The notes: generated from the letters alone by a model not told the origin. A stretch of DNA of 64,000 nt from CAYFVR01 sp046541515 (GCA_046541515.1 JBKHDD010000006.1:1-64000); one strand, 5' to 3'. Shown: positions 1 through 8,667, counted from the first letter of the stretch. Numbers and translations are program-made.

Positions 1-1113
1 GCCCACATCGACGGCCTCCGAGTCGCGGGCGATCCCGGCTGGGAAATCTGCCTCGAAGAACTGGCCTGGGAGGAGCCCGGCGAAATTTTCACCGCCGCAA
101 TTTTGGCGTTGGAAAGCGGAGACGAGGAACGAATCCAAACGGTCCTCCAAAAATGCGAACCCGACGTTGAATTATACCAAGGTTTCATCTCCGCTCTTGG
201 ATGGCTATCTTTCGAACAAGTCGAGCCATTTCTCCAACGGTTCCTAAAAAACGATTCGCCGGAAATCCAGCGAATCGGCATCGCCGGATTCGCCATTCAT
301 CGCCAAGACCCGGGAGAGACCCTTCAAAACGCGCTTCAGAGCGACGATCCAAGACTTCTTTCCCGAGCCCTCAAAGCCATTGGCGAACTAGGCAAGCAAA
401 GCTGGGCCGGTTCCGTAGTCCCGTTTTTCGACCACGAAAATTCCGAGGTCCGGTACCATGCGGCCTGGTCCGGAATCCTCCTCGGCGAATCCGAAGCGCG
501 AAAGGTCCTCAAATCCTTTGCCGAAGCGGACGGCCCCCGTTCCAAATCCGCCGCCGCCATGGCCGTTCGAACCGGAAGAATCGACGGGAACCGCGAATGG
601 TTCCAGAATCTCGCGGGCAAGGAAGAACATAAACGAAAAGCCATCATCGCCGCCGGGGCCCTCGGCGATCCCGCGGACGTCCCCTGGATCATTGAGCAAA
701 TGGCGACCCCGGAACTCGCTCGCGTCGCCGGCGAAGCCCTGTCCATGATCACCGGACTGGACATCGCCTACGAAGACCTGGAGGCCGAACCGCCGGAAAA
801 TTTCGAAGCCGGCCCCACGGAAGACCCGGCCGACGACGACGTGGACCTGGACCCGGATGAAGATTTGCCCTGGCCCGATCCCGCCGCCATCGACCGCTGG
901 TGGGCCGAAAACCGAAAAAGCTTCAAAAAAGGAAGCCGGCACCTTTGCGGTCGGCCCATCGCCAAAAAGCAGCTGTGGGAGGTTCTGAAAACCGGCTACC
1001 AGCGCCAACGCGCCGCCGCCGCCATTGAACTGTCCCTGCTGGAGCCGGGAAAACCGCTCTTCAACGTGAAAGCTCCTGCGAAGCGGCAGATGCGGATGTT
1101 GGGATTGAAATAG
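1..1113 (+). CDS. TIGR02270-type HEAT-repeat protein, 5'-truncated by the window edge
   Basis: The reading frame is open from base 1, so the N-terminus lies outside the window. The first residues (AHIDGLRVAGDPGWEIC...) resemble the conserved start region of the TIGR02270 family of uncharacterised proteobacterial proteins. The body is a run of helical repeats of HEAT/PBS-lyase type (for example around IRRIGIAGFAIH and IIAAGALGDPADVPWII), followed by a very acidic stretch and a basic C-terminal end. HEAT repeats normally form protein-binding scaffolds, and no catalytic motif is visible. Some family members lie near type VI secretion genes, but none are visible here. An ATG at 103 is internal and should not be taken as the start. 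Family call fairly sure; role unknown. Confidence 0.75.
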   Translation, partial: AHIDGLRVAGDPGWEICLEELAWEEPGEIFTAAILALESGDEERIQTVLQKCEPDVELYQGFISALGWLSFEQVEPFLQRFLKNDSPEIQRIGIAGFAIHRQDPGETLQNALQSDDPRLLSRALKAIGELGKQSWAGSVVPFFDHENSEVRYHAAWSGILLGESEARKVLKSFAEADGPRSKSAAAMAVRTGRIDGNREWFQNLAGKEEHKRKAIIAAGALGDPADVPWIIEQMATPELARVAGEALSMITGLDIAYEDLEAEPPENFEAGPTEDPADDDVDLDPDEDLPWPDPAAIDRWWAENRKSFKKGSRHLCGRPIAKKQLWEVLKTGYQRQRAAAAIELSLLEPGKPLFNVKAPAKRQMRMLGLK

Positions 1114-1180
1114 CCCCAAACAGACAACCATTTCCAGCCAAGACAATGGACAAATCGAAGATTTATCAGGCGGTTAATTC

Positions 1181-1282
1181 CAATGCCGTTCACTTTGGGA
1201 TTTCAATTGCTCAACCGTGCCGGATTGACCAAGGGCGAATGCGATTCGCCCCTACCATTTTTGGCCAAAATGAACGGTATTG
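1181..1282. mobile_element. MITE-like element, 102 bp, with imperfect 18-bp TIRs and 10-bp target duplications
   Basis: Left end 1181-1198 (CAATGCCGTTCACTTTGG) and the reverse complement of the right end 1265-1282 (CAATACCGTTCATTTTGG) match at 16 of 18 positions. The same 10 bases, CGGTTAATTC, lie directly outside each end at 1171-1180 and 1283-1292, as expected for a target-site duplication. The interior encodes nothing and holds a strong hairpin at 1233-1251 (GGGCGAAT, loop GCG, ATTCGCCC). This is the layout of a non-autonomous element moved by a transposase in trans. A 10-bp duplication suits IS4-like enzymes, but that assignment is inference. Its right end supplies the ATG now available to the toxin gene that follows. 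Confidence 0.75.
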
Positions 1283-1576
1283 CGGTTAATTCAGGAAAGA
1301 TACAATGGTCTGCCCACGCGATTCGCAAGATGCTGGAACGAAAAATTACCCGAAACACAGTCAAACAAACCCTATTGACGGGTGATTTCATCGAATACTA
1401 TCCTGAGGACAAACCGTAGCGCCTTGGTGCTTGGAAGCGGGGATGGCAAATTTATTCATGTGGTAATCTCACACGATGATGTTAGGCACCAGCTTTACGT
1501 TATTACCGCATATGAGCCAGATGATTTTCATTTTCATGCGGACCTCAAAACGAGGAAAACCGATGGTACATCATAA
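1270..1576 (+). pseudogene. DUF4258-type toxin gene, frameshifted
   Basis: Two overlapping frames together make one DUF4258 protein of about 101 residues. Frame 1 gives WSAHAIRKMLERKIT...GDFIEYYPEDKP and stops at TAG 1417-1419. Frame 2 continues immediately with SALVLGSGDGKFIHVVISHDD...VITAYEPD, the usual C-terminal half. Skipping T1417 restores a continuous reading (AAA CCG, then AGC GCC). DUF4258 proteins are RelE-like toxin candidates, usually encoded just before a zinc-finger antitoxin, as here. The only ATG in frame (1270) lies inside the right end of the inserted MITE, so the native start has probably been lost too. Decay is the simplest reading; a +1 slippage at CCG-UAG-C is a remote alternative. 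Confidence 0.7.
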
Positions 1577-1838
1577 CGCTCCTGATTTATGTCCGCTATG
1601 TGGCGGACGGAAAAAACCGGATGTGACAACCTTCATGGCCGATGTGGATGGCGCTGTGATCGTGATCAAGGAAGTTCCAGCGACAATTTGTTCCTTATGT
1701 GGGAATGAGTGGTTTGATGACTTCGTCGCAAGGAATATCGAATGCGCCGTTCAGGAGGCAAAGGAAAAAGGCAGCCTTTTCGATGTATTGGTCTATTCGG
1801 ACAGATGCGAATCGGAACACCCTATTGCCGCGCAATAA
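1563..1838 (+). CDS. YgiT-type zinc-finger antitoxin
   Basis: A 91-residue protein with two CxxC knuckles (CPLCGG near residue 10 and CSLCGNEW near residue 43) that would bind one zinc. The spacing and the intervening IVIKEVPA segment match YgiT/MqsA N-terminal-type antitoxins. ATG 1563 is chosen over the longer in-frame opening because it follows GAGG eight bases upstream and overlaps the toxin's end by 14 bp, typical of toxin-antitoxin translational coupling. There is no C-terminal HTH, so DNA binding is not obvious. It looks intact although its toxin partner is broken, the usual order of decay, because losing the antitoxin first would be lethal. Confidence 0.72.
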   Translation: MVHHNAPDLCPLCGGRKKPDVTTFMADVDGAVIVIKEVPATICSLCGNEWFDDFVARNIECAVQEAKEKGSLFDVLVYSDRCESEHPIAAQ

Positions 1839-1873
1839 AAAACCTGAATTCCCAGGATGGAGAAAAATTTCCC

Positions 1874-2104
1874 ATGCGTAAGCTAAGCTACGAACTGGAC
1901 ATCCAAAACGATCGGACCATCCGCATCCAATTGCCCGATGATATTTCCCCTGGGAAGCATCAAATTGTCCTGATCATTGACGAAAAACAAACCTCCCCGG
2001 AGGAAAACATCGACGAATTCCACCGTCTTCTTCACGCAACAGAAGGGATATGGAGACGAGGAGACGGCTTGGCCTATCAAGAATCCATGCGGGTCCAATG
2101 GTGA
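1874..2104 (+). CDS. VapB-like antitoxin, orphaned
   Basis: A 76-residue protein starting MRKLSYELDI. It has a short N-terminal beta-rich segment ending in VLIIDE, then a helical tail with GIWRRGDGLAYQESMR near the C-terminus. This composition is typical of small antitoxins encoded just upstream of PIN-domain (VapC) toxins. The next frame, overlapping by 4 bases, holds only the last piece of a PIN protein, which supports the assignment. ATG 1874 lies 35 bases after the zinc-finger antitoxin's stop. With the toxin destroyed it may have no function or may still act on other toxins. Family call moderate; I do not know the Pfam name. Confidence 0.6.
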   Translation: MRKLSYELDIQNDRTIRIQLPDDISPGKHQIVLIIDEKQTSPEENIDEFHRLLHATEGIWRRGDGLAYQESMRVQW

Positions 2105-2196
2105 CGACTTGTTTCCATGAGTTGAAGCTGGCAACCCGGAACACCAAGGATTTTCCTTCAGGAAAATATGAGTTCGTCATTAACCCTTATTCCTGA
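2101..2196 (+). pseudogene. vapC: C-terminal remnant of a VapC-type PIN toxin
   Basis: The frame GTG 2101 to TGA 2194-2196 reads 31 codons including LKLATRNTKDF and ending VINPYS. LATRN-x-(K/R)DF followed by VINP(Y/W) is the hallmark end of VapC PIN-domain RNases, including the last acidic and asparagine region of the fold. The first roughly 100 residues, with the other catalytic acids, are absent. The fragment begins exactly at the stop of the VapB-like gene (GTGA overlap), so an internal deletion probably removed most of vapC while keeping the operon junction. Too short to be active. Confidence 0.6.
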
Positions 2197-2302
2197 TGAT
2201 CAATAATAAGAAACAATTCCAATCGATAAGTTAAAGGTCCAATCCAATATGAAGCGTTGATCCTCCCCCAAACATCGTCCCCCGCCGGAAAGAAGGTGTC
2301 TT

Positions 2303-3583
2303 ATGGAAGATGGCAAAAGGCATTTCCTCCGCAATTTCGCGATTCTCTTTTCGGCCGTTTTTTTCATCTGGGGTTGCGGCCCCGGAAACTCCGCAAATTT
2401 ACGCTACAACTTCGGCGGATACGAATCGGCCATTCCCTGGTACGAAAAACATTTGACCAAAAACCCCGACGACTGGAACGCCCGCACCCGCCTCGGCCAC
2501 GCCCTCTACGAAGCCGGCCAAATCGACCGCGCCATCGCCGAGCTTCAAACCGTCCTCGACCGGCGCCCCGGAATCCCGGACGCCACCTACTACCTTGGCC
2601 TTGCCCAACTCGCCAAAGACGACCGCCAAGCCGCCGTGGACACCTGGGCCGAATACCGGAATCCGGAGAAGCCCAAGGTCAGCCAGGCCATCGCTCAAAA
2701 CCGAACACTGGTGGCCATCAGCGAAAGCATTCGACTGGCAAAGGAAGCCCTCCAAAACGAAGAAACCCTCCAAACCCGACCGCCGGAGTCCAACGTCGTT
2801 GCCGTGTTTCCCTTTCGGGACGCGAGTTCCGACAACCGCTATCGCCATTTGCAAAAGGCGATGGCCGCCATGATCATTTCCGATCTTTCCGAAGTTTCCG
2901 GGCTTCAGGTCGTGGAACGCATTCGGGTGCAATACCTCCAAGATGAAATGGCTCTGGGTGAAAGCGGAATCGTCGCCGAAGGAACGGCGCCCCGCGCCGG
3001 CAGACTCCTGGGCGCCGAAAAGCTGGTGGTGGGCGCCCTCAAAACCGGAAGCATGACCGCGGATACCAGCATTGCGTCCACAACCGAGAGAGAGGTGGTG
3101 GACACCTTCAACCTTTCCTATCCGGAAGAACGGTTTTTCGAGCTGCAAAAGGCCATGGTGGAGCGAATTCTGGCCACGCTTCAAGTCCGGAAAGACGCCG
3201 CCGCGGCGGAGATGCTGAAAAGCCATCACACCCAAAGCCTCCCCGCCGCAAATTTTTACGGCCAGGCCTTGGACGCCCAAGACCAAGGGCGCTGGGCGGA
3301 GGCCCGCCGGTTTTACCGGAAAGCGTTGGACGAAGACCCGAATTTCCGGCTGGCCTTCTGGGGTCTGGAAACATCCCCGGGCGCGGATTCGCCAAGCATC
3401 TCCTCGTTAAGCACCATGACCGCCACCGACTTGGCGGAAATGGCCGAAACCGACGTTGGCGCGGCCGCAAGCGCGGACGCCGCCGAAGCCGCGGCGACAT
3501 CCGCCGCCACCGCCGGGGAAAGCCCGGGCGCCGAAAACCGCGACCAAGCCCCCGATACCGGAAGCATTGGGGTATCCTGGTAA
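2303..3583 (+). CDS. TPR/CsgG-like lipoprotein
   Basis: A 426-residue protein. A signal sequence ends in a lipobox with Cys25 (FIWGC), so it should be a lipoprotein. Residues about 35-120 are TPR repeats (AIPWYEKHL..., RAIAELQTVLDRRPG). Residues about 165-295 form a CsgG/FlgO-like domain (VVAVFPFRD..., LQVVERIRVQYLQDEMALGESG, AGRLLGAEKLVVGAL). Another TPR follows near 315-350, then a low-complexity Ala/Asp/Glu tail. CsgG-fold proteins act at the outer membrane, but isolated TPR-CsgG proteins have no fixed role. AAGG precedes ATG 2303. It is first in a tight same-strand series ending at 11341. Closest relatives in the window are the domains at 10.1-10.6 kb and 10.9-11.3 kb. Confidence 0.75.
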   Translation: MEDGKRHFLRNFAILFSAVFFIWGCGPGNSANLRYNFGGYESAIPWYEKHLTKNPDDWNARTRLGHALYEAGQIDRAIAELQTVLDRRPGIPDATYYLGLAQLAKDDRQAAVDTWAEYRNPEKPKVSQAIAQNRTLVAISESIRLAKEALQNEETLQTRPPESNVVAVFPFRDASSDNRYRHLQKAMAAMIISDLSEVSGLQVVERIRVQYLQDEMALGESGIVAEGTAPRAGRLLGAEKLVVGALKTGSMTADTSIASTTEREVVDTFNLSYPEERFFELQKAMVERILATLQVRKDAAAAEMLKSHHTQSLPAANFYGQALDAQDQGRWAEARRFYRKALDEDPNFRLAFWGLETSPGADSPSISSLSTMTATDLAEMAETDVGAAASADAAEAAATSAATAGESPGAENRDQAPDTGSIGVSW

Positions 3584-3603
3584 TTCCCGGAAAGGAGAGG
3601 AAA

Positions 3604-6381
3604 ATGAATTCCATCCAGATTCCCCCATGCTTCATTCGCCCTATTTGCGCGCTGACCGCGGCATGCCTGTTCGGCTTCTTGTCCGCTTGCGGAGGAGGTG
3701 GGGGAGGCGGGTCGGAAACGGCCGAAAACGCCTCCCAAACCGGCAGCCTCCTTTTCAGTTTGGCCATATCCCCGGACGCCGGCGTCCGTCTTCAACGCCA
3801 GGGATTTGACTGCGAGTTTTTCAATATCCAGTTCATTGAAGCCATCGTCTTCGACGCCAACGGGGCGGTGGTGGCCATCGGCGGTCCCTGGGCCTGCGAG
3901 GATCGTCAGGGTACCATCCAAGCGGTACCCGTCGGCGACGATTATGAAGTGCTCATCGACGCCATCGGCCCGGAAGACGAAGTGCTGTTCTCCGGAACGT
4001 CCGAAGCCATTTCGGTGCTGCCCAATCAAACCACCGACGCCGGAACCATTTTGCTCCTTCCCATCGTCAATCTTCCGCCGGTTCTTTCACCCATCGGAAA
4101 CCAATCTGTAGATGCCGGATTGCCCATCGCGATTTTCTTGGAAGCTTCGGACCCCAACGAAGGAGACCAATTGACCTTTGGCAAAGGTTCGGAACCGCCA
4201 GGCGCTTTCTTCGACCCCACTACCGGGAGGTTTGAATGGACGCCCGACCTGAACCAGGTGGGAGATTTCCCGGTCATTTTTTCGGTAGCGGACGACGGCA
4301 ACCCTCCCCTTGGCGACTCCGAGGAAATCATCATCACGGTCGGCCCCGGCAACCAGCCGCCGGTGATCGCGCCCATCGATAGGCAATTTGGGGTTCCGGG
4401 GGATATCTTCGAATTTACGGTCACCGCGACCGATCCGGACCCGGAAGACACCGTAACCCTCTCCCCGCAAACCCTTCCAAATGGGGCGACGTTTGAGGCG
4501 GAAACCGGAATATTCCGATGGCTCGTGGCCGAATCTCAAACCGGGGAACAAATCGCGGTATTCCAGGCAGCGGATGACGGAACACCGGTCCAGACCGACT
4601 CGGAAACGGTGATTTTCAATATCGAACCGGGCAATCAACCCCCTCGTTTCACCCCAATTGGCAACCAACGGGTGGATGAAGGGGAAGAGCTGGTTTTCGT
4701 CGTCACCGCCACCGACCCGGACGGCGATCCACTGACGTATACTGCCGACGGCCTGCCGGACGGTGCAGTATTCGATCCGCCGACCCAGACCTTTTCCTGG
4801 ACGCCGGGCTTCGACATTCCATCGCAACCGCCCATCGAGGCGATATTCACGGTGAGGGACAATGGTGAACCACCCCTGGAAGACACGCTGACCGTTCAAA
4901 TTACTGTCGGCGACACCAATCGGCCGCCCAACTTTAGGCCCATCGAACCCTTCGAGGCCCTGATCGGTTCGCCCATTGATCTTGTAATTGAAGCCACAGA
5001 CCCAGATGGAGACGAGCTTACGTATGAGGCGGATGTGATTCCTCCGACCGCGTCGTTCAATCCCGCCGAGAGAAGATTCCAATGGACGCCGGAAGAACTG
5101 GTAAACAACACGATCATCGCCCAATTTACCGTTACCGACGAAAGGGGACTGACGGATGTTATGCAAATCGAGATTGCCCTTGCATCGGACAACCGTCCAC
5201 CCATCCTCGATCCAATTGGAAATCGGACCCTGTTCATCAATTCAGATGGCATCGGTTTTCTCGAATTCCCTGTGAGCGCTTCGGACCCCGATGGGGATTT
5301 TTTCGCCTTCACGGCCGGCGGCGCGCCGTTTCAACGAGGCGCCGTTTTCGATTCGAACCAACGTTTTTTCCGGTGGAATGCAGGTTCCGCGGACATCGGC
5401 GCCCATCTCGTCACGTTTACGGTGACCGACGACGGAAATCCGCCGGAATCGGATTCGGAAACGATCACGATTCGGGTGGAATCGACGAACCAACCGCCGG
5501 TTTTCACCCCCATTCCGGATCAAACCGTCGGCGTTAACGACGAAATTGGTGTCGTATTCTCCGTAAGCGCCACCGACCCGGATGGCGACCTGTTTACCAT
5601 CACGGAAACCGGACAACCGTTTCAGTTGGGCGCCTCTTATGATCCGGTCGAAAGGGTTTTTCGCTGGTTCCCCGCTCCCGAAGACGTGGGCGGTTATGTT
5701 GTGACCTTTACGGCAACGGACGACGGGGTTCCCAACGCCCAGAGTTCCATATCCGTCAACATCACGGTCACGACGAACAATGATCCTCCCGTTCTTGAAC
5801 CGGTTTTGGATCGGGAAGTCCAGGTTGGTCTGGAACCCTTCCCCTTTCAGATCAGTCTCTTCGCCACCGACCCCAACCCCGACGACAATTTGACTTTCGA
5901 GGCGGACGGGACCCCCATGGAGTTGGGCGCAAGCCTGGAAGGAAATGAACTGACCTGGTTCGTCACCGCCGAGGACGAGGGAAGCTACAACATGACCTTC
6001 ACGGTGACCGACGACGGGGCGCCGCCCCTGTCGGATTCCGAAACCATCGTGATGACGGTGATTGCCGACGTGTTGAATCAGCCGCCCATTCTGGACCCCG
6101 TCGGAGACCGGTTCTTGGACCTCGGCGGCGACCCGCCCGGCCTTGCGTTCACGGTCAACGCCACCGACCCGGACGGGGACGACGCATTGTTGAGCTACGC
6201 CGCCGCCGGCACGCCCTTGGAAATCGGCGCCAATTTTGACCCGCAAACCCGCGAGTTTTCCTGGTTGAACGCGAGCGTCGAGGACGCCGGTACGTACGAC
6301 GTGACCTTCACCGTCTTCGATTCCGGAACCCCGGAGGAAACCGACTTCGAAACCATCGCCATTACGGTCGGTTTCCCCTAG
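3604..6381 (+). CDS. Lipoprotein with eight Ig/cadherin-like repeats
   Basis: A 925-residue protein. The signal peptide ends in LSAC with Cys29, followed by seven glycines, an unusually long flexible tether after the lipid anchor. After about 130 unique residues come eight tandem domains of about 95 residues each. Each starts near N(Q/R)PP-x-x-x-P-I and contains ATDPDGD and a closing FTVTDDG-x-PP-x-SDSET segment. The DPDGD loops are typical calcium-binding inter-domain sites of bacterial putative-Ig (He_PIG) and cadherin-like folds. It is probably an outer-membrane-anchored adhesin or scaffold. GGAGAGG precedes ATG 3604, 20 bases after the previous gene, and the protease gene starts 13 bases after its stop. 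No enzymatic domain seen. Confidence 0.8.
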   Translation: MNSIQIPPCFIRPICALTAACLFGFLSACGGGGGGGSETAENASQTGSLLFSLAISPDAGVRLQRQGFDCEFFNIQFIEAIVFDANGAVVAIGGPWACEDRQGTIQAVPVGDDYEVLIDAIGPEDEVLFSGTSEAISVLPNQTTDAGTILLLPIVNLPPVLSPIGNQSVDAGLPIAIFLEASDPNEGDQLTFGKGSEPPGAFFDPTTGRFEWTPDLNQVGDFPVIFSVADDGNPPLGDSEEIIITVGPGNQPPVIAPIDRQFGVPGDIFEFTVTATDPDPEDTVTLSPQTLPNGATFEAETGIFRWLVAESQTGEQIAVFQAADDGTPVQTDSETVIFNIEPGNQPPRFTPIGNQRVDEGEELVFVVTATDPDGDPLTYTADGLPDGAVFDPPTQTFSWTPGFDIPSQPPIEAIFTVRDNGEPPLEDTLTVQITVGDTNRPPNFRPIEPFEALIGSPIDLVIEATDPDGDELTYEADVIPPTASFNPAERRFQWTPEELVNNTIIAQFTVTDERGLTDVMQIEIALASDNRPPILDPIGNRTLFINSDGIGFLEFPVSASDPDGDFFAFTAGGAPFQRGAVFDSNQRFFRWNAGSADIGAHLVTFTVTDDGNPPESDSETITIRVESTNQPPVFTPIPDQTVGVNDEIGVVFSVSATDPDGDLFTITETGQPFQLGASYDPVERVFRWFPAPEDVGGYVVTFTATDDGVPNAQSSISVNITVTTNNDPPVLEPVLDREVQVGLEPFPFQISLFATDPNPDDNLTFEADGTPMELGASLEGNELTWFVTAEDEGSYNMTFTVTDDGAPPLSDSETIVMTVIADVLNQPPILDPVGDRFLDLGGDPPGLAFTVNATDPDGDDALLSYAAAGTPLEIGANFDPQTREFSWLNASVEDAGTYDVTFTVFDSGTPEETDFETIAITVGFP

Positions 6382-6394
6382 GCGAGGAGAGATC

Positions 6395-7405
6395 ATGGCT
6401 GGCGCCGCCCCGGCATTGGGTCCCGAACGAGACCGTCCGTCCCGAAGGAGAAGGTCCCGATTGGCGAGAAAAGCGATTTGGTGGCTGGTTTTTCTGGCCG
6501 CGCTCGGGGGCGCCCCCTCGGCCATTGCCGGTTCGGAGAACGACGCCGGTCGGCCGTATTCTCTTCCTTTGGCCGAAGTGGAACGTCTCGCGCTGGAATG
6601 GTTCCGGCACGCGGGATACGAAGTGCGCCGGTCGCCGGAGTCCATGGGACGGCTCCGGCTGATCGGGCGGCGGGAAGGGGAGGCGGCGGTGGTGGAACTC
6701 CAACCCCGTTCCCCGCTGGCCACCGAAGTCCAGGGGCGATGTGGAGCAAACGCAAAAGCCGACTGCCTGGAAAGCCTCTGGAAAACCCTCGCCGCCTACG
6801 CCGAATGGATACCGGGGGATGAAGTCCGACCTCCGGCAATGGCCGTCCCGGAGACGGTGTTGGCCCAACAGGAGGCGGTGGTCTGCGTACGGGCCCGGGG
6901 CGATTCCGGGTTGGTATGGTTTTCCGGATTTCTGGTGGATCGGAACGGGCTGGTGCTGACCACGGCGCACGGATTCACCGATCTTCGGAATTTGCGCGTG
7001 ACCTTTTCCAACGGGCGATCCGTACGGGCGAACGTGTTTCGCCGGGACGTCCGGCGCGATCTGCTCCTGCTGGAAACCGGAATCGCCGAAACGCCCGCGC
7101 TTTCGCTGGGCGATGGCCGATCCGGCGTCGCCACCGGAGAGGCCGTGTTCACGGTGGGATGCCCGGGAAACGTCATCGGCCTTCTGCACGGCGGGGTGGC
7201 CGACGGTCCCGCCCGCCATCTGGACGGGCTTCCGCTGGTCCCCATCCGGATGGAAATCCGCCGAGGCAGCTCCGGCAGCCCGGTCTTCGACGCGGAGGGA
7301 CGATTGCTGGGCATGATCAAGGGAAGGTTTCGGGGAACCGCCACGGTCGGATTTCTGATTCCCCTGGACACGATGATGGATTTCCTGCGAAAGCCGTCGC
7401 CATGA
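6395..7405 (+). CDS. Secreted trypsin-like (HtrA-type) serine protease
   Basis: A 336-residue protein. A basic N-terminus and a hydrophobic run at residues 27-45 look like a signal peptide or anchor. The C-terminal half is a chymotrypsin-fold peptidase with a complete triad: His192 (TTAHG), Asp222 (RRDLLLLE) and Ser293 (GSSGSPVFD). There is no PDZ domain, unlike DegP/DegS. Residues 55-115 form a separate small domain (LALEWFRHAGYEV...AVVELQPRS) that I cannot assign. ATG 6395 follows GAGGAGAG. The stop overlaps the kinase start (ATGA), so the two proteins are probably translationally coupled. That pairing suggests a sensor/effector relation across the membrane, which is inference. Confidence 0.82.
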   Translation: MAGAAPALGPERDRPSRRRRSRLARKAIWWLVFLAALGGAPSAIAGSENDAGRPYSLPLAEVERLALEWFRHAGYEVRRSPESMGRLRLIGRREGEAAVVELQPRSPLATEVQGRCGANAKADCLESLWKTLAAYAEWIPGDEVRPPAMAVPETVLAQQEAVVCVRARGDSGLVWFSGFLVDRNGLVLTTAHGFTDLRNLRVTFSNGRSVRANVFRRDVRRDLLLLETGIAETPALSLGDGRSGVATGEAVFTVGCPGNVIGLLHGGVADGPARHLDGLPLVPIRMEIRRGSSGSPVFDAEGRLLGMIKGRFRGTATVGFLIPLDTMMDFLRKPSP

Positions 7406-8667
7406 AGTTTGGACGATACGAGGTGGTGGACGAGCTGGGAAAGGGCGCCATGGGCGTGGTCTACAGCGCCCACGACCCCCAGATCGACCGGATCGTGGCG
7501 CTCAAAGCGCTGCGGTCCGACTACGTGGACGACGAGTATTTCGTCCAGCGCTTCTTCAAGGAGGCCGTGGCCATCGGCCGCCTGTCCCATCCCAACATCG
7601 TCACGGTGTACGACGTGGGGCGGGACCAGGGGACGCTTTACATCGCCATGGAATTCCTCATGGGCCGGCCCCTGTCCGACTACGCGGGAGAAACCCGGCT
7701 CTCCGTGGACCGGGTGGTTCGAATCGGAATCCAGATGGCCGACGCCCTGGATTACGCCCACGGCAAAGGGGTGGTCCACCGGGACATCAAGCCGGCCAAC
7801 GTCCTTCTCCTGACCGACGACCGGGTCAAAATCACCGATTTCGGCATCGCACACATCGACGATCCCACGGTCACCCGCCAGACCCAGGCCGGAGAAATTC
7901 TGGGCACGCCGGTCTACATGTCCCCGGAGCAGGTGATGGGCGAAACGCCGGACTGCCGGTCGGACATCTACGCCCTGGGCGTCATTCTCTACGAACTGTC
8001 CACCGGCCGTCGGCCCTTCGAGGCCAAAAACCTGGCGGGGCTGTTTCGCGCCATCACCGAAGAAACCCCGCCGCCGCCGTCGGAACTCAATCCCCAAATT
8101 TCCAGGGGCTTTTCGGACCTCATTCTCCGGTGCCTGGCCAAGCGCCCCGAAGACCGCTTCCAAACCGGAAAATTCCTTGGGGAAGCCCTTCAGTCCTGCG
8201 CGGCCGACAACGGGGTCTGCGAAATGGACCAGCCGCCGGCCACGCCCGGCCCAACGACGGTTTCGGGACGGAACTGGACCCGTCCGCTTGCCGCGGGCGC
8301 GGTTCTGATTCTTCTGCTGGTGGTCGGAGTCTGGCAATTCCGGCCGGATTCACCGGTCGTTCCGGACCCTGCTCCGGACCCTGCTCCGGAATCGACGCCG
8401 GAACCGGCGCCGCAAACCACCGCTCCGACGGAGGAACCGGCCGAGACGGCGGCCAAAGCCCTGCTTTCCATCCAATCCGACCCCGCCTCGGCGGAAATTT
8501 TCGTGGACGGAGAATCCCGGGGGACGGCCCCGATGGACCTGCCGCTACCCCTGGGCAAACACGAGGTGCGGTTGCGGCTGGATGGATACCACGACTGGCG
8601 GGCCCAATTGGACCTCACCGAGCCGGAGCCGATCCCGCTTCGCATTCGTCTCCAGCCCATGCCCTGA
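7402..8667 (+). CDS. Hanks-type Ser/Thr protein kinase with PEGA domain
   Basis: A 421-residue protein. The kinase domain spans residues 5-260 with glycine loop LGKGAMGVV (12-20), Lys35, catalytic HRDIKPAN (126-133), DFG at 146-148 and the APE-equivalent SPE, so it should be active. A single membrane helix lies at 294-312. The outer part is a Pro/Glu/Thr linker (with a tandem GACCCTGCTCCG duplication near 8377) and a PEGA domain (about 354-421: AEIFVDGESRGTAP..., GKHEVRLRLDGY), a beta-rich module of surface proteins. Start ATG 7402 overlaps the protease stop. Likely partners are the PP2C phosphatase (12603) and FHA protein (11342), which would remove or read phosphothreonine. Substrates unknown. 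Confidence 0.92.
   Translation: MKFGRYEVVDELGKGAMGVVYSAHDPQIDRIVALKALRSDYVDDEYFVQRFFKEAVAIGRLSHPNIVTVYDVGRDQGTLYIAMEFLMGRPLSDYAGETRLSVDRVVRIGIQMADALDYAHGKGVVHRDIKPANVLLLTDDRVKITDFGIAHIDDPTVTRQTQAGEILGTPVYMSPEQVMGETPDCRSDIYALGVILYELSTGRRPFEAKNLAGLFRAITEETPPPPSELNPQISRGFSDLILRCLAKRPEDRFQTGKFLGEALQSCAADNGVCEMDQPPATPGPTTVSGRNWTRPLAAGAVLILLLVVGVWQFRPDSPVVPDPAPDPAPESTPEPAPQTTAPTEEPAETAAKALLSIQSDPASAEIFVDGESRGTAPMDLPLPLGKHEVRLRLDGYHDWRAQLDLTEPEPIPLRIRLQPMP

Noticed and set aside
3604..6381. Tandem repeats as a CRISPR-like or satellite array
   Set aside because: The periodicity is about 285 bp and is protein-level (Ig-like domains); nucleotide identity between units is low, with no conserved short repeat or spacers. 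The same applies to 29402-36493.
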